NCBI GenBank assembly: GCA_947632615.1
Contig: CANRPW010000018.1
Coordinates: forward strand, 1-50,995
DNA length: 50,995 nucleotides
Direction of reading: 5' to 3'
Source of the DNA: an uncultured Clostridia bacterium
GTDB lineage: Bacteria; Bacillota; Clostridia; Lachnospirales; CAG-274
Shown: positions 33,724 through 42,593 of the stretch, in pieces
Layout of the letters: each line of letters starts with the position of its first letter
Position numbering within the stretch: position 1 is the first letter of the stretch
Program-made: the position numbers and the translations under genes
Notes under the pieces: generated by a model
What the model saw: only the letters and a program-made list of their open reading frames with translations
The model's database searches: none
Told to the model about the DNA's origin: nothing

Positions 33724-34733
33724 GTGTTCCATAAGCAAATTTTTTTCTTATCAACATAATTCTCCAATTTTTTTATAATAAAGTCTATACACTCGTCCTC
33801 TCCCCTGCCATAACGGCAGGCTCCGTCCACAGTTTCATAGGGGTAGCTAAGAAGCCTGGACAGAGGATAGTTCCTCCGCATATTTTTAAGACATGCCGGG
33901 GCAACTCTAAAGCCCCCAAGCCCTATATCAAGCACTTTTTCAGGGTCTATTTCCCTAAAACAGCGGTCTATAAACCTGCCGTAAACCTCTTCAAAGTTAT
34001 CATACACCAACACCGGGTCGAAAGAAAGCCTTAAAGGAAAGCCCATTTCCACTACACTTGCCCCTGCTTTAAGCCTTGCAAAAAGGCTTGGCGCTCTGCC
34101 CTCGTAAAGCCCTGCCGTTTCTTCGGGAGAAAGTGTGATGGCTATTATAAAGTTGGGAATGGGTGCAAAGCCCTTTAAAAATGACAGGTCGGCACACTTT
34201 GTTCTTAGCTCCACCTTTATATTTCTGTGATTTTTGGCAAAGTCATACCAAAGGGCACAAAAACCGAAAATATCTTCGACTGCCCCAAGATCCGTGTCAT
34301 ATGACACACATAAAAAGCAGCTCTCATCTCCTGCCTTTTCTTCTACTTCTTTTAAATAGTCATCTGTGTTTACAAATACTGTCATATATGCTGAGGGATA
34401 TAAACCCCTGAGATAACAATATTCGCAGTCATACAGACAGTTTAACACAAAGGAGGTGTAATAAAAATTTTCCTCCCCAAAGCTCTGGCAAAAGGGCGCA
34501 CCCTTATATACAAGCTCTCCCGTGTTTTTGGCTATTATCAATGAATTTATGCTCTTTTGCATGGCATAAGCCTGATTTTTTCTGTTAAAAATGTCTTTAT
34601 AATGGTTTATTTCGATTATTTTTGCTCCCTCAAAGCGTTTTAATAAAGAGAGGGTCATTTTGTTTTGTTTTACGTCTTTCTCTACATATATGTGAGAAAA
34701 GGGCTTATAATACCAAATTTCTGATTTTTTCAA
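33720..34733 (-). CDS. SPL-family radical SAM protein
   Basis: The protein of about 337 residues carries the radical-SAM cluster motif CLYDCEYCYLRG (Cys-x3-Cys-x2-Cys, about residues 99-106). It has the pattern of the spore photoproduct lyase family: an upstream SEIWYYKPFSHIYVEKDV segment, YMTVFVNTDDYLKEVEE after the cluster, and FPLRLSFDPVLVYDNFEEVY plus IGLGGFRVAPACLKNMRR. True SPL reverts the thymine dimer of UV-treated spores. This protein is a divergent relative and may act on another nucleotide lesion or substrate. AGGAGG precedes two TTG codons (34736, 34733); one of these, rather than GTG 34751, is the likely start. Overlaps the nucleosidase gene. Confidence 0.82.
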   Translation of the reverse strand: MKKSEIWYYKPFSHIYVEKDVKQNKMTLSLLKRFEGAKIIEINHYKDIFNRKNQAYAMQKSINSLIIAKNTGELVYKGAPFCQSFGEENFYYTSFVLNCLYDCEYCYLRGLYPSAYMTVFVNTDDYLKEVEEKAGDESCFLCVSYDTDLGAVEDIFGFCALWYDFAKNHRNIKVELRTKCADLSFLKGFAPIPNFIIAITLSPEETAGLYEGRAPSLFARLKAGASVVEMGFPLRLSFDPVLVYDNFEEVYGRFIDRCFREIDPEKVLDIGLGGFRVAPACLKNMRRNYPLSRLLSYPYETVDGACRYGRGEDECIDFIIKKLENYVDKKKICLWNT

Positions 34734-35487
34734 CAAGCTCCCCCTCCTCACGCTTTAAAGAGGAGGTCGGACAGTCTTTAAGCAGCCTTAAAGCGTCCCC
34801 TCCTCCCAGCTTATAGTATTTTAAAAGATTTTTCACCTTAAGTGTGTTTGAATGGGTAAGCCCCAGCCGCTCTATCTCCTTGATCTCAGCCTCAGAAAAG
34901 CTAAATTCAGCCTCCGCCCCTTCAGAATATACTCTTTCCGAAAACTCCGCAATGTCCTTCCAATATTTATTTACAAGCTCCGCAACAAACTCTGCCGTAA
35001 CGCCCTTATGCTCTCCCACATCTGAAGATATCTTAAAAAAGAACATTTTATGGGCATAAAAATGCGCCGATGCTGCGACATATAGCCCATAGCCCTCCAT
35101 ATCCCCAAGGGTGCCCTCGGGTATTTCGCTTTTGGGTCTTACATAAGAAATAAGGGGCATTTCTTCTCGTCCCGAATTATATATCATATCGGGATAAACA
35201 TCACGTCCCGAAGAAAAGTCGGTTATTTTGTTGCAGACATACAGCTCCCCTACTCTTCCGCCGCCGCAGCAGCCCACATTTACAAATACATCATTTTTTG
35301 ACGGCAAAAATCTGCCAAGAGCATAGCTTAAGCTCACGGCAGAGTCTATTGTCCCCGTTCCGGTAATTATTAATATAAAATCGTCGTTTTTAAATATCTG
35401 AAGCTTGTTTTCATCTGCCCTTTTAAGCCCAAGCCCCTTTATAAAGGGCTTAGCTTCGGGGTATAGGGCTGTGGCAATATATATCAT
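34705..35487 (-). CDS. Nucleoside phosphorylase/nucleosidase family protein
   Basis: The 260-residue protein resembles the MTA/SAH nucleosidase fold. It has the N-terminal TALYPEAKPF with the catalytic-site Glu, VNVGCCGGG for phosphate or ribose contacts, GDMEGYGLYVAA in place of the VEMEG purine/ribose motif, and FKISSDVGE holding the catalytic Asp. A C-terminal extension of about 65 residues (EAEIKEIERLGLTHSNTLKVKNLLKYYKL) is predicted helical. The family cleaves N-glycosidic bonds. It overlaps the SPL-family gene by about 29 bp, so the two are translationally coupled and probably act in one pathway. Its own substrate cannot be told from sequence. Confidence 0.8.
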   Translation of the reverse strand: MIYIATALYPEAKPFIKGLGLKRADENKLQIFKNDDFILIITGTGTIDSAVSLSYALGRFLPSKNDVFVNVGCCGGGRVGELYVCNKITDFSSGRDVYPDMIYNSGREEMPLISYVRPKSEIPEGTLGDMEGYGLYVAASAHFYAHKMFFFKISSDVGEHKGVTAEFVAELVNKYWKDIAEFSERVYSEGAEAEFSFSEAEIKEIERLGLTHSNTLKVKNLLKYYKLGGGDALRLLKDCPTSSLKREEGELVEKIRNLVL

Positions 35488-35512
35488 ATCTTCTTCCTTT
35501 ACATTTTAAAGC

Positions 35513-35541
35513 GCTGCCTGCCCCTGAGTCGGGCAGGCAGC
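35513..35541 (-). terminator. Hairpin terminator after the SLH protein gene region
   Basis: GCTGCCTGCCC and GGGCAGGCAGC form a perfect 11-bp stem with a 7-nt loop, 12 bp past the stop of the GHL10/SLH gene on the minus strand. The T-run behind it (GCTTTAAAAT) is short. Confidence 0.65.
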
Positions 35542-35552
35542 ATAGTCATTTG

Positions 35553-37454
35553 TCACACGTCAAAAAGCTTATATATCTTGTATATTATAATTGCCGATTC
35601 TGCTCTTGTAGTATAGCTTGTGGGGTTTATCCTGCCCTTGCTTCCGCTTACTATATTTATAAGAACCAGATTGGCAACACTCTGTTTGGCATAATTTGCT
35701 ATTTTGCCATAGTCTGAAAATGCGTTAAGAGTTTTCAGGTCTGCATTGGCAAGGTTCGCCTTAAGGGCAAGGGCTTTTTCCGTCATTACCATCATATCTT
35801 GTCTTGTGATATAGCCCTCGGGGTCAAAGCGGTTGTTACCCGTTCCGCTTACAATACCCATAGACTTACCAAGAGCAACGGCATCGGCGTAATATTTGCC
35901 GCTTGCTACATCAGAGAAGTTGTCGCTTGTTGTGCCCTGAAGACCTAACACCTTTACAAGCATAAGCAGGAAGTCTGCCCGCCTTACATTGTTGGCAGGG
36001 GCAAATTTGCCGTGGCCTACGCCGCTGACTATGCCAAGGCTCACAAGCTTATTTACAGGCTCCTTAGCCCAGTTGTAAAAGGCTGTCATATCGCTGAATT
36101 TAATAGGAGCGGCAGTAGTGGTTTCCCCAGCCGGCTCATTAACAACAGGCGCCGCTGTGGGAGCCTCTGTAGGAGCTTCTGTAACTATAGGAGCAGGAGC
36201 TTCTGTGGGCTTCTCCTGTTGTGATGTGTTTCCCGTTACCTCAGTAGGCTTTCCTCCGTAATATGAGGTGAGAAATGCTTTCATAGGCGTATTTAATGCC
36301 ACAAGACCGTAACGGAAGTGTATTTCACCTGTAATTTTGCCTATCTGCCTGTTAAGATTAAGCTGTCTTTCAACCTCGGCTGTTCCGTTCCATACACTTG
36401 TGGCAGCAGCCCCCGACGAGCGGTAGGTAGCCATGCCTATGTAGAGTTTGGTATTGCAGCCCTTAAGCTGATCTGCCCACCAATTTGCCAAAACCTGATA
36501 GTCGGCAACGCCGTAGCCTATGTTCCAGTAAATTTGGGGAGCTATGTAGTCTATCCATTCATTTTGCGCCCACTTTCTTGTGTCGGCAAAATAGTTAGAG
36601 TATGATTCATTTCCCTTTGTGTCAGAGCCTTCTGCCATGGTGGCTTTGTTTGCCCATATGCCCGAAGGCGAAATTCCGAAAATGCAGTCGGGGTCGGCAG
36701 CGTGTATCTGCTCCCCAAGCTCCTTTATGAGAAGGTCGGTGTTGTTTCTTCTCCAGGCTTCCACCGATGTAAAGCCCGAGCCATATTTTGCAAATGTCAA
36801 ACTGTCGTTAAAGCCCGTACCCGGGTAGAAGTAGTCGTCCATATGTATGCCGTCTATGTCATAGTTATTTACTATCTCAACGGCTGCATCAACAAGCAGC
36901 TTTCTTACCTCGGGAAGACCCGGGTCGAAATAATATTGATTGTCGGTGTATTTAACTATATAGTCGGGATGGAGCTTTGCAGGGTTTGAGGATGCAAGTG
37001 AGTTAAACTCCGTATCCTTAACGTCGTTGTTTTTGGTTATTCTGTAGGGGTTTATCCAGCCGTGCACCTTTATATTCTCACTGTGAGCCTTAGATATCCA
37101 ATATGTAAGAGGGTCAAAGCCGTTTTCGGGGGCTGTTCCCTGTTTTCCTGTAAGATAAGCGCTCCAGGGGTATATGCTTGATTTATAAAAAGCGTCGGAG
37201 CAGGGTCTTATCTGCAAAAATATATTGTTTATACCCATTTCTTTACAGCCTGCAATAATCGAGTCTGCCTCAGACTTAAGAGCAGCCTTGCTTGTGGTGG
37301 GAGCTGTGGGATAGTCAAGGTTTAAGACAGTAGACACCCATATACCTCTCATTTCTTCCTCCGCAAAAGCAGGTGTTACATTTATGCTAAGACTTGCCGT
37401 CACAAAAGTCAGACACAGCAAAACAGAAACTATTTTTCTTATCAGTCTGTTCAT
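35553..37454 (-). CDS. Secreted GHL10-type glycoside hydrolase with three SLH domains
   Basis: The 633-residue exported protein has a signal peptide (basic start, hydrophobic core, cleavage near PAFA-EEE, about residue 31). A glycosyl-hydrolase-like 10 (DUF187) TIM barrel covers about 35-390 (MRGIWVSTVLNLDYP, KVHGWINPYRIT, YDIDGIHMDDYFYPG, PQIYWNIGY). A Pro/Thr/Ala/Glu-rich linker (about 400-445) and three S-layer homology domains follow. SLH domains bind pyruvylated secondary wall polymer and would tether the enzyme to the wall. The substrate is probably a cell-wall or environmental glycan. ATG 37454 follows AAGGAAGG. Cleavage by signal peptidase I is expected. Confidence 0.92.
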   Translation of the reverse strand: MNRLIRKIVSVLLCLTFVTASLSINVTPAFAEEEMRGIWVSTVLNLDYPTAPTTSKAALKSEADSIIAGCKEMGINNIFLQIRPCSDAFYKSSIYPWSAYLTGKQGTAPENGFDPLTYWISKAHSENIKVHGWINPYRITKNNDVKDTEFNSLASSNPAKLHPDYIVKYTDNQYYFDPGLPEVRKLLVDAAVEIVNNYDIDGIHMDDYFYPGTGFNDSLTFAKYGSGFTSVEAWRRNNTDLLIKELGEQIHAADPDCIFGISPSGIWANKATMAEGSDTKGNESYSNYFADTRKWAQNEWIDYIAPQIYWNIGYGVADYQVLANWWADQLKGCNTKLYIGMATYRSSGAAATSVWNGTAEVERQLNLNRQIGKITGEIHFRYGLVALNTPMKAFLTSYYGGKPTEVTGNTSQQEKPTEAPAPIVTEAPTEAPTAAPVVNEPAGETTTAAPIKFSDMTAFYNWAKEPVNKLVSLGIVSGVGHGKFAPANNVRRADFLLMLVKVLGLQGTTSDNFSDVASGKYYADAVALGKSMGIVSGTGNNRFDPEGYITRQDMMVMTEKALALKANLANADLKTLNAFSDYGKIANYAKQSVANLVLINIVSGSKGRINPTSYTTRAESAIIIYKIYKLFDV

Positions 37455-37537
37455 AAAAATCAAACCTTCCTTTCGTAAAACTATATCTCACTATCAATTA
37501 TATCATAGTTTTATAAATTTTAACACAGTTAATTTGT

Positions 37538-37572
37538 AAAAATTTGTTTCAATTTTGTTTCAGTTTTGTAAC
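37538..37572. repeat. Direct repeats in the SLH/CorC divergent promoter region
   Basis: Three near-identical TTTGTTTCA-like units (TTTGTTTCA, TTTGTTTCA, TTTGTAACA) follow one another at about 11-bp steps. The 37455-37684 gap holds no gene. This block lies between the two divergent start regions and may bind a regulator. Confidence 0.45.
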
Positions 37573-37599
37573 AAGCATGTATAAACACAAAAAAAGTAA

Positions 37600-37628
37600 T
37601 TGAAATGCCTACATCATAGTGATATAAT
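37600..37628 (+). promoter_or_regulatory. Promoter of the CorC-mreB-mutS2 operon
   Basis: TTGAAA (37600-37605) and TATAAT (37623-37628) are 17 bp apart, about 57 bp before the first start codon. Confidence 0.7.
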
Positions 37629-37684
37629 AAAATTGTGTAATTATAGAATTATAAGTCCATACATCTTAAAGGAGAGTGATTTTT

Positions 37685-38947
37685 TTGGACGTACCTCACG
37701 CGGAAATATTCCAATATATTCTGCTAATAATATTATTTATGTTGTCATCCTTCTTTTCTTCTTCAGAAACGGCTCTCACATCCTTAAGCATGATAAGGCT
37801 TCGCAGCCTTATAGACGAAGGAGCAAAAAATGCAAAGCTTATAGGCAAGCTGCTTGACAACAAGCCAAAAATGCTTTCAGCAATACTTATAGGCAACAAC
37901 ATAGTAAATATACTCGCTACATCTCTTTCTACTTCCATAGCCATAAAGCTTTTCGGAAGCACAGGCGTGGGCATAGCCACAGGTATAATTACCGTCATAA
38001 TACTTGTTTTCGGCGAAATAACCCCTAAAAACTTAGCAAGTGCCAACCCAGAAAAATTCAGCGCTATGGTAGCAAAGCCCATATATGTCTGTACAATCGT
38101 ACTTACACCTGTCATATTCATACTCAATATAATTACAGGCTTTATAACAAACGCAGTAACAGGCGGCAACGGTCCTGCTCCGGCAATAACAGAGGCGGAG
38201 CTTCTTTCTGCTGTAAACGTAAGCCACGAAGAGGGCGTTATTGAAAATGACGAAAAAGAAATGATAAATAACGTGGTTGACTTCGGCGACTGCGATGCAA
38301 GAGATGTAATGATACCAAGAGTCGATATGGTAGCAATACCCGTTGATGCAACTCTTGAGCAGGTAGCTAAAGTATACGAAAAAGAGCAATATACAAGAAT
38401 GCCCGTGTACGAAAAAACCACCGACAACATAGTCGGCGTACTCTCTGTTAAAGATATATTCTTTATGCCCCACCCCGAAGAGTTCAGCGTGAGAAAGCTC
38501 ATGAGAGAGCCATATTTCACCTATGAGTCTAAGCCCTCAAAAAGTCTTCTTGAGGTAATGCGTAAGGAGAAGATACCCCTTGCAATAGTGCTTGACGAAT
38601 ATGGCGGAACCTCGGGTATAGTCACCCTTGAAGACCTGCTTGAAGAAATAGTAGGGGATATTTCAGACGAAAACGATGAGCACAGCGAAGAAATTTTAGA
38701 AATTTCCAAGGGCGTATACTCAGTTTTGGGAGCGGCTAAAATAGATGATGTAAACGAAGCCTTAGGCTCTGACTTTGACGACGAAGACTTTGACTCCATA
38801 GGCGGCTATGTCTCCGGCATTATAGGCAGATTTCCTAAAAGAGGAGAGGTCATTGAGGAAGGCGGATATAAATTCATAATAGAAAAAACCATCAAAAACA
38901 GGATAGTTAAGCTCAGAATAGTTGCAACAAAAGATATTGGAGGATAA
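37685..38947 (+). CDS. CNNM/CorC-HlyC family membrane protein
   Basis: The 420-residue protein has an N-terminal DUF21 membrane domain with about four helices (including SSFFSSSETALTSLS and IILVFGEITPKNLA), then a pair of CBS domains (about 200-325, with VMIPRVDMVAIPVD and LAIVLDEYGGTSGIVTLEDLLEEIVGDI) and a C-terminal CorC/HlyC domain. Relatives are implicated in magnesium or cobalt efflux and membrane-stress resistance, and the hemolysin name is historical. The start is taken as TTG 37685; GGAG ends 10 nt upstream, whereas GTG 37676 lies almost on it. First gene of the run leading to mreB and mutS2. Confidence 0.88.
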   Translation: MDVPHAEIFQYILLIILFMLSSFFSSSETALTSLSMIRLRSLIDEGAKNAKLIGKLLDNKPKMLSAILIGNNIVNILATSLSTSIAIKLFGSTGVGIATGIITVIILVFGEITPKNLASANPEKFSAMVAKPIYVCTIVLTPVIFILNIITGFITNAVTGGNGPAPAITEAELLSAVNVSHEEGVIENDEKEMINNVVDFGDCDARDVMIPRVDMVAIPVDATLEQVAKVYEKEQYTRMPVYEKTTDNIVGVLSVKDIFFMPHPEEFSVRKLMREPYFTYESKPSKSLLEVMRKEKIPLAIVLDEYGGTSGIVTLEDLLEEIVGDISDENDEHSEEILEISKGVYSVLGAAKIDDVNEALGSDFDDEDFDSIGGYVSGIIGRFPKRGEVIEEGGYKFIIEKTIKNRIVKLRIVATKDIGG

Positions 38948-38949
38948 AA

Positions 38950-39966
38950 ATGTTTTTTGGATCAGACATAGGTATAGACTTGGGCACAGCAACCGTTTTG
39001 GTATATGTTAAGGGCTATGGCATAGTTCTTAAAGAGCCTTCGGTAGTTGCCATAGATAAAAACACATCCACCGTGCTGGCAGTAGGTGAAGAGGCAAGGC
39101 GTATGCTTGGCAAGACCCCCGGCAACATTGTGGCAATAAGACCCTTAAGGGACGGCGTTATATCAGATTATGACGTAACAGCCAAAATGCTCAAATATTT
39201 TATAGAAAAAACCGTAGGACGTCACTTTTTCCTCCGTCCCAGAATAGCTGTCTGCGTACCCAGTCAGGTGACGGGAGTTGAAAAAAGAGCCGTTGAAGAT
39301 GCCACACGGGAGGTAGGCGCAAGAGAGGTCTATATTATAGAAGAGCCTATTGCGGCAGCCATAGGCGCAGGCATAGATATAAGCAAGGCAAGCGGCAATA
39401 TGGTAGTCGACATAGGCGGCGGAACCTGCGACGTAGCGGTGATCTCACTTGGGGGCAACGTAGTCAGTGCCTCGCTTAAAATGGCAGGGGATAAGTTTGA
39501 CGACGCCATTGTAAGATATATGCGTACGGAACATCAGCTCTTAATAGGCGAAAGAACGGCAGAACAAATAAAAATAACCATAGGCACGGTATTCCCCAGA
39601 GAGGAAGAGATCTGCATGGACGTAACAGGCAGAGACCTTCTTGCGGGACTTCCTAAGGTAATAACCGTTTCTTCCGACGAAACATTGGAGGCTCTTTCCG
39701 AATGTACGGCACAGATAATAGACACTATAAAGGATGTGCTTGAAAAAACTCCCCCTGAGCTTGCCGCAGACATTTCCGACAAGGGCATAATGCTTACAGG
39801 CGGCGGAGCAATGATATACGGGCTGGACAAGCTTATAACAAAGGAAACGGGCATACACACATATTACGGTGCAGAAGACCCCGTAAGCTGCGTTGCCCTT
39901 GGCACAGGCAAATATATAGAATATCAATCGGAAAACAGAAATAAAAAACGCTGGAGGCTTTGGTAA
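38950..39966 (+). CDS. mreB: MreB-family rod-shape protein
   Basis: The 338-residue bacterial actin polymerises under the membrane and positions wall synthesis. Visible are the phosphate-1 motif DIGIDLGTATVLVYVKG, KEPSVVAI, the connect-1 segment EEPIAAAIGAGIDI, phosphate-2 VDIGGGTCDVAVISLGG and the adenosine motif LTGGGAMIYGLD. The N-terminus FFGSDIGI fits the amphipathic start of MreB proteins. It is not linked to mreC or mreD here, and could be the MreB, Mbl or MreBH paralog. It starts 2 bp after the CorC-like stop, with GGAGG inside that gene. Confidence 0.92.
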   Translation: MFFGSDIGIDLGTATVLVYVKGYGIVLKEPSVVAIDKNTSTVLAVGEEARRMLGKTPGNIVAIRPLRDGVISDYDVTAKMLKYFIEKTVGRHFFLRPRIAVCVPSQVTGVEKRAVEDATREVGAREVYIIEEPIAAAIGAGIDISKASGNMVVDIGGGTCDVAVISLGGNVVSASLKMAGDKFDDAIVRYMRTEHQLLIGERTAEQIKITIGTVFPREEEICMDVTGRDLLAGLPKVITVSSDETLEALSECTAQIIDTIKDVLEKTPPELAADISDKGIMLTGGGAMIYGLDKLITKETGIHTYYGAEDPVSCVALGTGKYIEYQSENRNKKRWRLW

Positions 39967-39971
39967 AATAT

Positions 39972-42341
39972 ATGAACAACAAGGTGTATACCACACTTGA
40001 ATTTAACAAAATAAGAGAGTCCCTTTCTGCCGTATGTGTTTCACCTATGGCAAAGGAAAGGGCGCTGACTCTCGAACCCTCTGCGGACTACAACGAAATA
40101 AATATAAACCAGAACGAAACCTCTGAAGCAGTGTCTATGATACTGAAAAAGGGGTCTCTTTCTTTGGGCGGACTCAGAGACCTCAGAGAGCCTTTAAGGC
40201 GGGCAGATGCAGGAGGCATACTCTCCCCCAAGGAGCTGCTTAACGTAGCAGACTTACTGCGCACCTGCGAAAGTGTTAAAAACTATGGCAAAAGCGAAAA
40301 CAAGGGCGAAAGCTTTGACGTGCTTAAGCCCTATTTTGAAGATATAGAAACAGCCCCGGGGCTTGAGAGCGAGATAACAAGAAAAATAATATCGGAGAAC
40401 GAAATATCAGACCTTGCAAGCAAGGAGCTTTTTGCCGTAAGACAGAGCATAAGAAGCTCTAACGACAAAATAAGGGATGTGCTTAATTCTATAATACATT
40501 CTCAATCCTACAGGCATATGCTTCAAAATCCTGTTATCACCATAAGAAATGACCGCTTTTGCGTGCCTGTAAAGCAGGAATATGTATCGTCATTTAAAGG
40601 TCTTCTTCACGACCGTTCAGCTACAGGGGCAACGGTATTTATGGAGCCGGCAGCAGTAGTCGAAGCAAACAACAAAATAGCAGAGCTTCGTATAAAGGAA
40701 AAGGAAGAAATACAGAAAATACTTTCGGACCTTTCTTTAAAGACCGCAGAAAACAGCGAAATAATTTCCGCATCAACCGCCCTGCTCACACACTTAGACT
40801 TTGTGTTTGCAAAGGGCGAGCTTTCTCTTAAAATGAACGCTTCAAGACCTCATTTTAACAAGGAGGGATATATAAACCTGAAAAGAGCAAGACACCCCCT
40901 TATAGACCCTCAGAAGGTTGTGCCTATAAATATATGGCTTGGCAAGGAGTTTGACACACTTCTCATAACGGGTCCCAATACGGGGGGTAAGACGGTTTCG
41001 CTGAAAACCTTGGGGATATTTTCTCTAATGGGTCAGTCAGGTCTGCACATTCCCGCCTTTGACGGCTCGGAGCTTGGCATATTTACGGAAATTTTTGCAG
41101 ATATAGGCGATGAGCAGAGTATAGAGCAGTCGCTTAGTACATTCTCCTCACATATGAGCAATATTGTGAATATATTGGATAACGTCACAAGCTCCTGTCT
41201 TGTGCTTATAGACGAGCTTGGCGCAGGCACCGACCCCACCGAGGGAGCGGCTCTTGCCGTTGCTATTATAAAATATCTTCACAATATGAAGGTAAGAACA
41301 GCCGTGACCACCCACTACAGTGAGTTAAAGCTGTTTGCCATAACCACTGATGGCGTTGAAAATGGCTCCTGCGAGTTTGACATAAATACATTAAGCCCTA
41401 CCTACAGGCTTATGATAGGCATACCGGGCAAATCAAATGCCTTTGCCATATCAAAAAAGCTGGGGCTTAACGACTATATAATTTCCTCCGCAAGAGATAT
41501 ACTCTCTCACGAGGACATTAAGTTTGAAGACGTTATGTTAGAGCTTGAAACAGGCAGAAAGACTCTTGAGATAGAAAGAGAAAGAGCCGAAGCCTTCAGG
41601 CTTGAAGCCGAGAAATACAGAGAAGAGATAAAACAGCAAAACGATAAGCTGAAAGAGCGCAAGGAAAAGCTCATAAGAGATGCCAATGAAGAAGCAAGGC
41701 GCATTATATCAGCCGCAAAGGACGAAAGCGATGCTATTATAAAGGATATGCGAAAAATGGCTAAAAATGCAAACTCCTATCAGGAGCTTGAAGAAAAGAG
41801 GCGTTCTCTTAAAGAAAGCCTTAATAAAGCCGACAGCATAATGGAAAAGCTCGACCGTAAAAATAAGCCTAAAAAACAACGTCCTAAAGAGCTCAAAATA
41901 GGCGACCAAGTATTTATAGACGACTTAGGAACAGAAGGCTCAGTAGTTACAAAGCCTGAGGCAAACGGCGATGTTTATGTTCAGGCAGGCATTATGAAAA
42001 TAAAGACCAACATAAGCCGCCTGTCACTTGTCGCAGAAAGCAAAACCGAACGCAAGCCCTCTTATGCCTCATACAAAAACTCTCAGGAGATCAAAACATT
42101 TTCCGCAGAAACGGATCTCAGGGGGCTTTCGGTTTATGAGGCGTTAGAAAAGCTGGATAAATATATAGATGATGCCATACTGGCAGGCTACAGTCCCATA
42201 AATGTTATACATGGCAAGGGAACAGGCGTACTGCGCTCGGCAGTGCACGATTTTCTTAAAAAACATTCAGGAGTGAAGTCTTACAGATTAGGTGAATACG
42301 GAGAAGGCGACTCGGGTATTACTGTGGTAGAACTCAGGTAA
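39972..42341 (+). CDS. mutS2: Endonuclease MutS2 / ribosome collision factor
   Basis: The 789-residue protein has the MutS-like clamp and lever regions (about 1-320), the ABC-type ATPase with Walker A GPNTGGKTVSLKT (about 330), Walker B LVLIDELGAGTDPTEGAAL and TTHYSELK, a long charged coiled coil (about 510-640), a KOW-like segment, and a C-terminal Smr domain (DLRGLSVYEALEKL, HGKGTGVLRSAV). MutS2 suppresses recombination and, in Bacillus, splits collided ribosomes. The N-terminus MNNKVYTTLEFNKIRESL is the family pattern, so ATG 39972 is chosen over the TTG at 39960. It overlaps nothing and ends the operon. Confidence 0.95.
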   Translation: MNNKVYTTLEFNKIRESLSAVCVSPMAKERALTLEPSADYNEININQNETSEAVSMILKKGSLSLGGLRDLREPLRRADAGGILSPKELLNVADLLRTCESVKNYGKSENKGESFDVLKPYFEDIETAPGLESEITRKIISENEISDLASKELFAVRQSIRSSNDKIRDVLNSIIHSQSYRHMLQNPVITIRNDRFCVPVKQEYVSSFKGLLHDRSATGATVFMEPAAVVEANNKIAELRIKEKEEIQKILSDLSLKTAENSEIISASTALLTHLDFVFAKGELSLKMNASRPHFNKEGYINLKRARHPLIDPQKVVPINIWLGKEFDTLLITGPNTGGKTVSLKTLGIFSLMGQSGLHIPAFDGSELGIFTEIFADIGDEQSIEQSLSTFSSHMSNIVNILDNVTSSCLVLIDELGAGTDPTEGAALAVAIIKYLHNMKVRTAVTTHYSELKLFAITTDGVENGSCEFDINTLSPTYRLMIGIPGKSNAFAISKKLGLNDYIISSARDILSHEDIKFEDVMLELETGRKTLEIERERAEAFRLEAEKYREEIKQQNDKLKERKEKLIRDANEEARRIISAAKDESDAIIKDMRKMAKNANSYQELEEKRRSLKESLNKADSIMEKLDRKNKPKKQRPKELKIGDQVFIDDLGTEGSVVTKPEANGDVYVQAGIMKIKTNISRLSLVAESKTERKPSYASYKNSQEIKTFSAETDLRGLSVYEALEKLDKYIDDAILAGYSPINVIHGKGTGVLRSAVHDFLKKHSGVKSYRLGEYGEGDSGITVVELR

Positions 42342-42344
42342 TTT

Positions 42345-42499
42345 GCCCCACCCAGCCAAACCGCCGCAGGCGGTTTGGCTGGGTGGGGCCGCGGGGCCGG
42401 AGCGAGAACCGAGTCGTAAAAGGGCGGCTGACCCCGTAGGGGTCAGCCGCCCTTTTACGACTCGGTTCTCGCTCCGGCGCCAAGCCGCAGGCTGGTCGA
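42345..42499. repeat. Palindromic element C
   Basis: Hairpin 1 has perfect 21-bp arms (42345-42365, 42369-42389) and apex AAACCGCC-GCA-GGCGGTTT, the same apex word as hairpin 1 of element E. Hairpin 2 has perfect 40-bp arms (42396-42435, 42439-42478) with 3-nt loop GTA. The element ends with GCAGGCTGGTCGA at 42487-42499, the tail shared with B, F and G. It starts 3 bp after the mutS2 stop. No T-tract immediately follows either stem. Confidence 0.9.
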
Positions 42500-42530
42500 T
42501 ATATAATTTTTATTTTTTTGTTATTTAATG

Positions 42531-42560
42531 TTGCAAAACATTTGGTTATGGGTGTATAAT
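42531..42560 (+). promoter_or_regulatory. Promoter of the epimerase gene
   Basis: TTGCAA (42531-42536) and TATAAT (42555-42560) are 18 bp apart, 34 bp before the start codon and downstream of element C. Confidence 0.65.
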
Positions 42561-42593
42561 ACTATTATATTTTTCATGGGAAGAGGGATATGA

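Noticed and set aside
42345..42499. Palindromic elements as plain Rho-independent terminators
   Set aside because: No T-tract follows most stems, several elements have two or three hairpins, and one lies between divergent genes.
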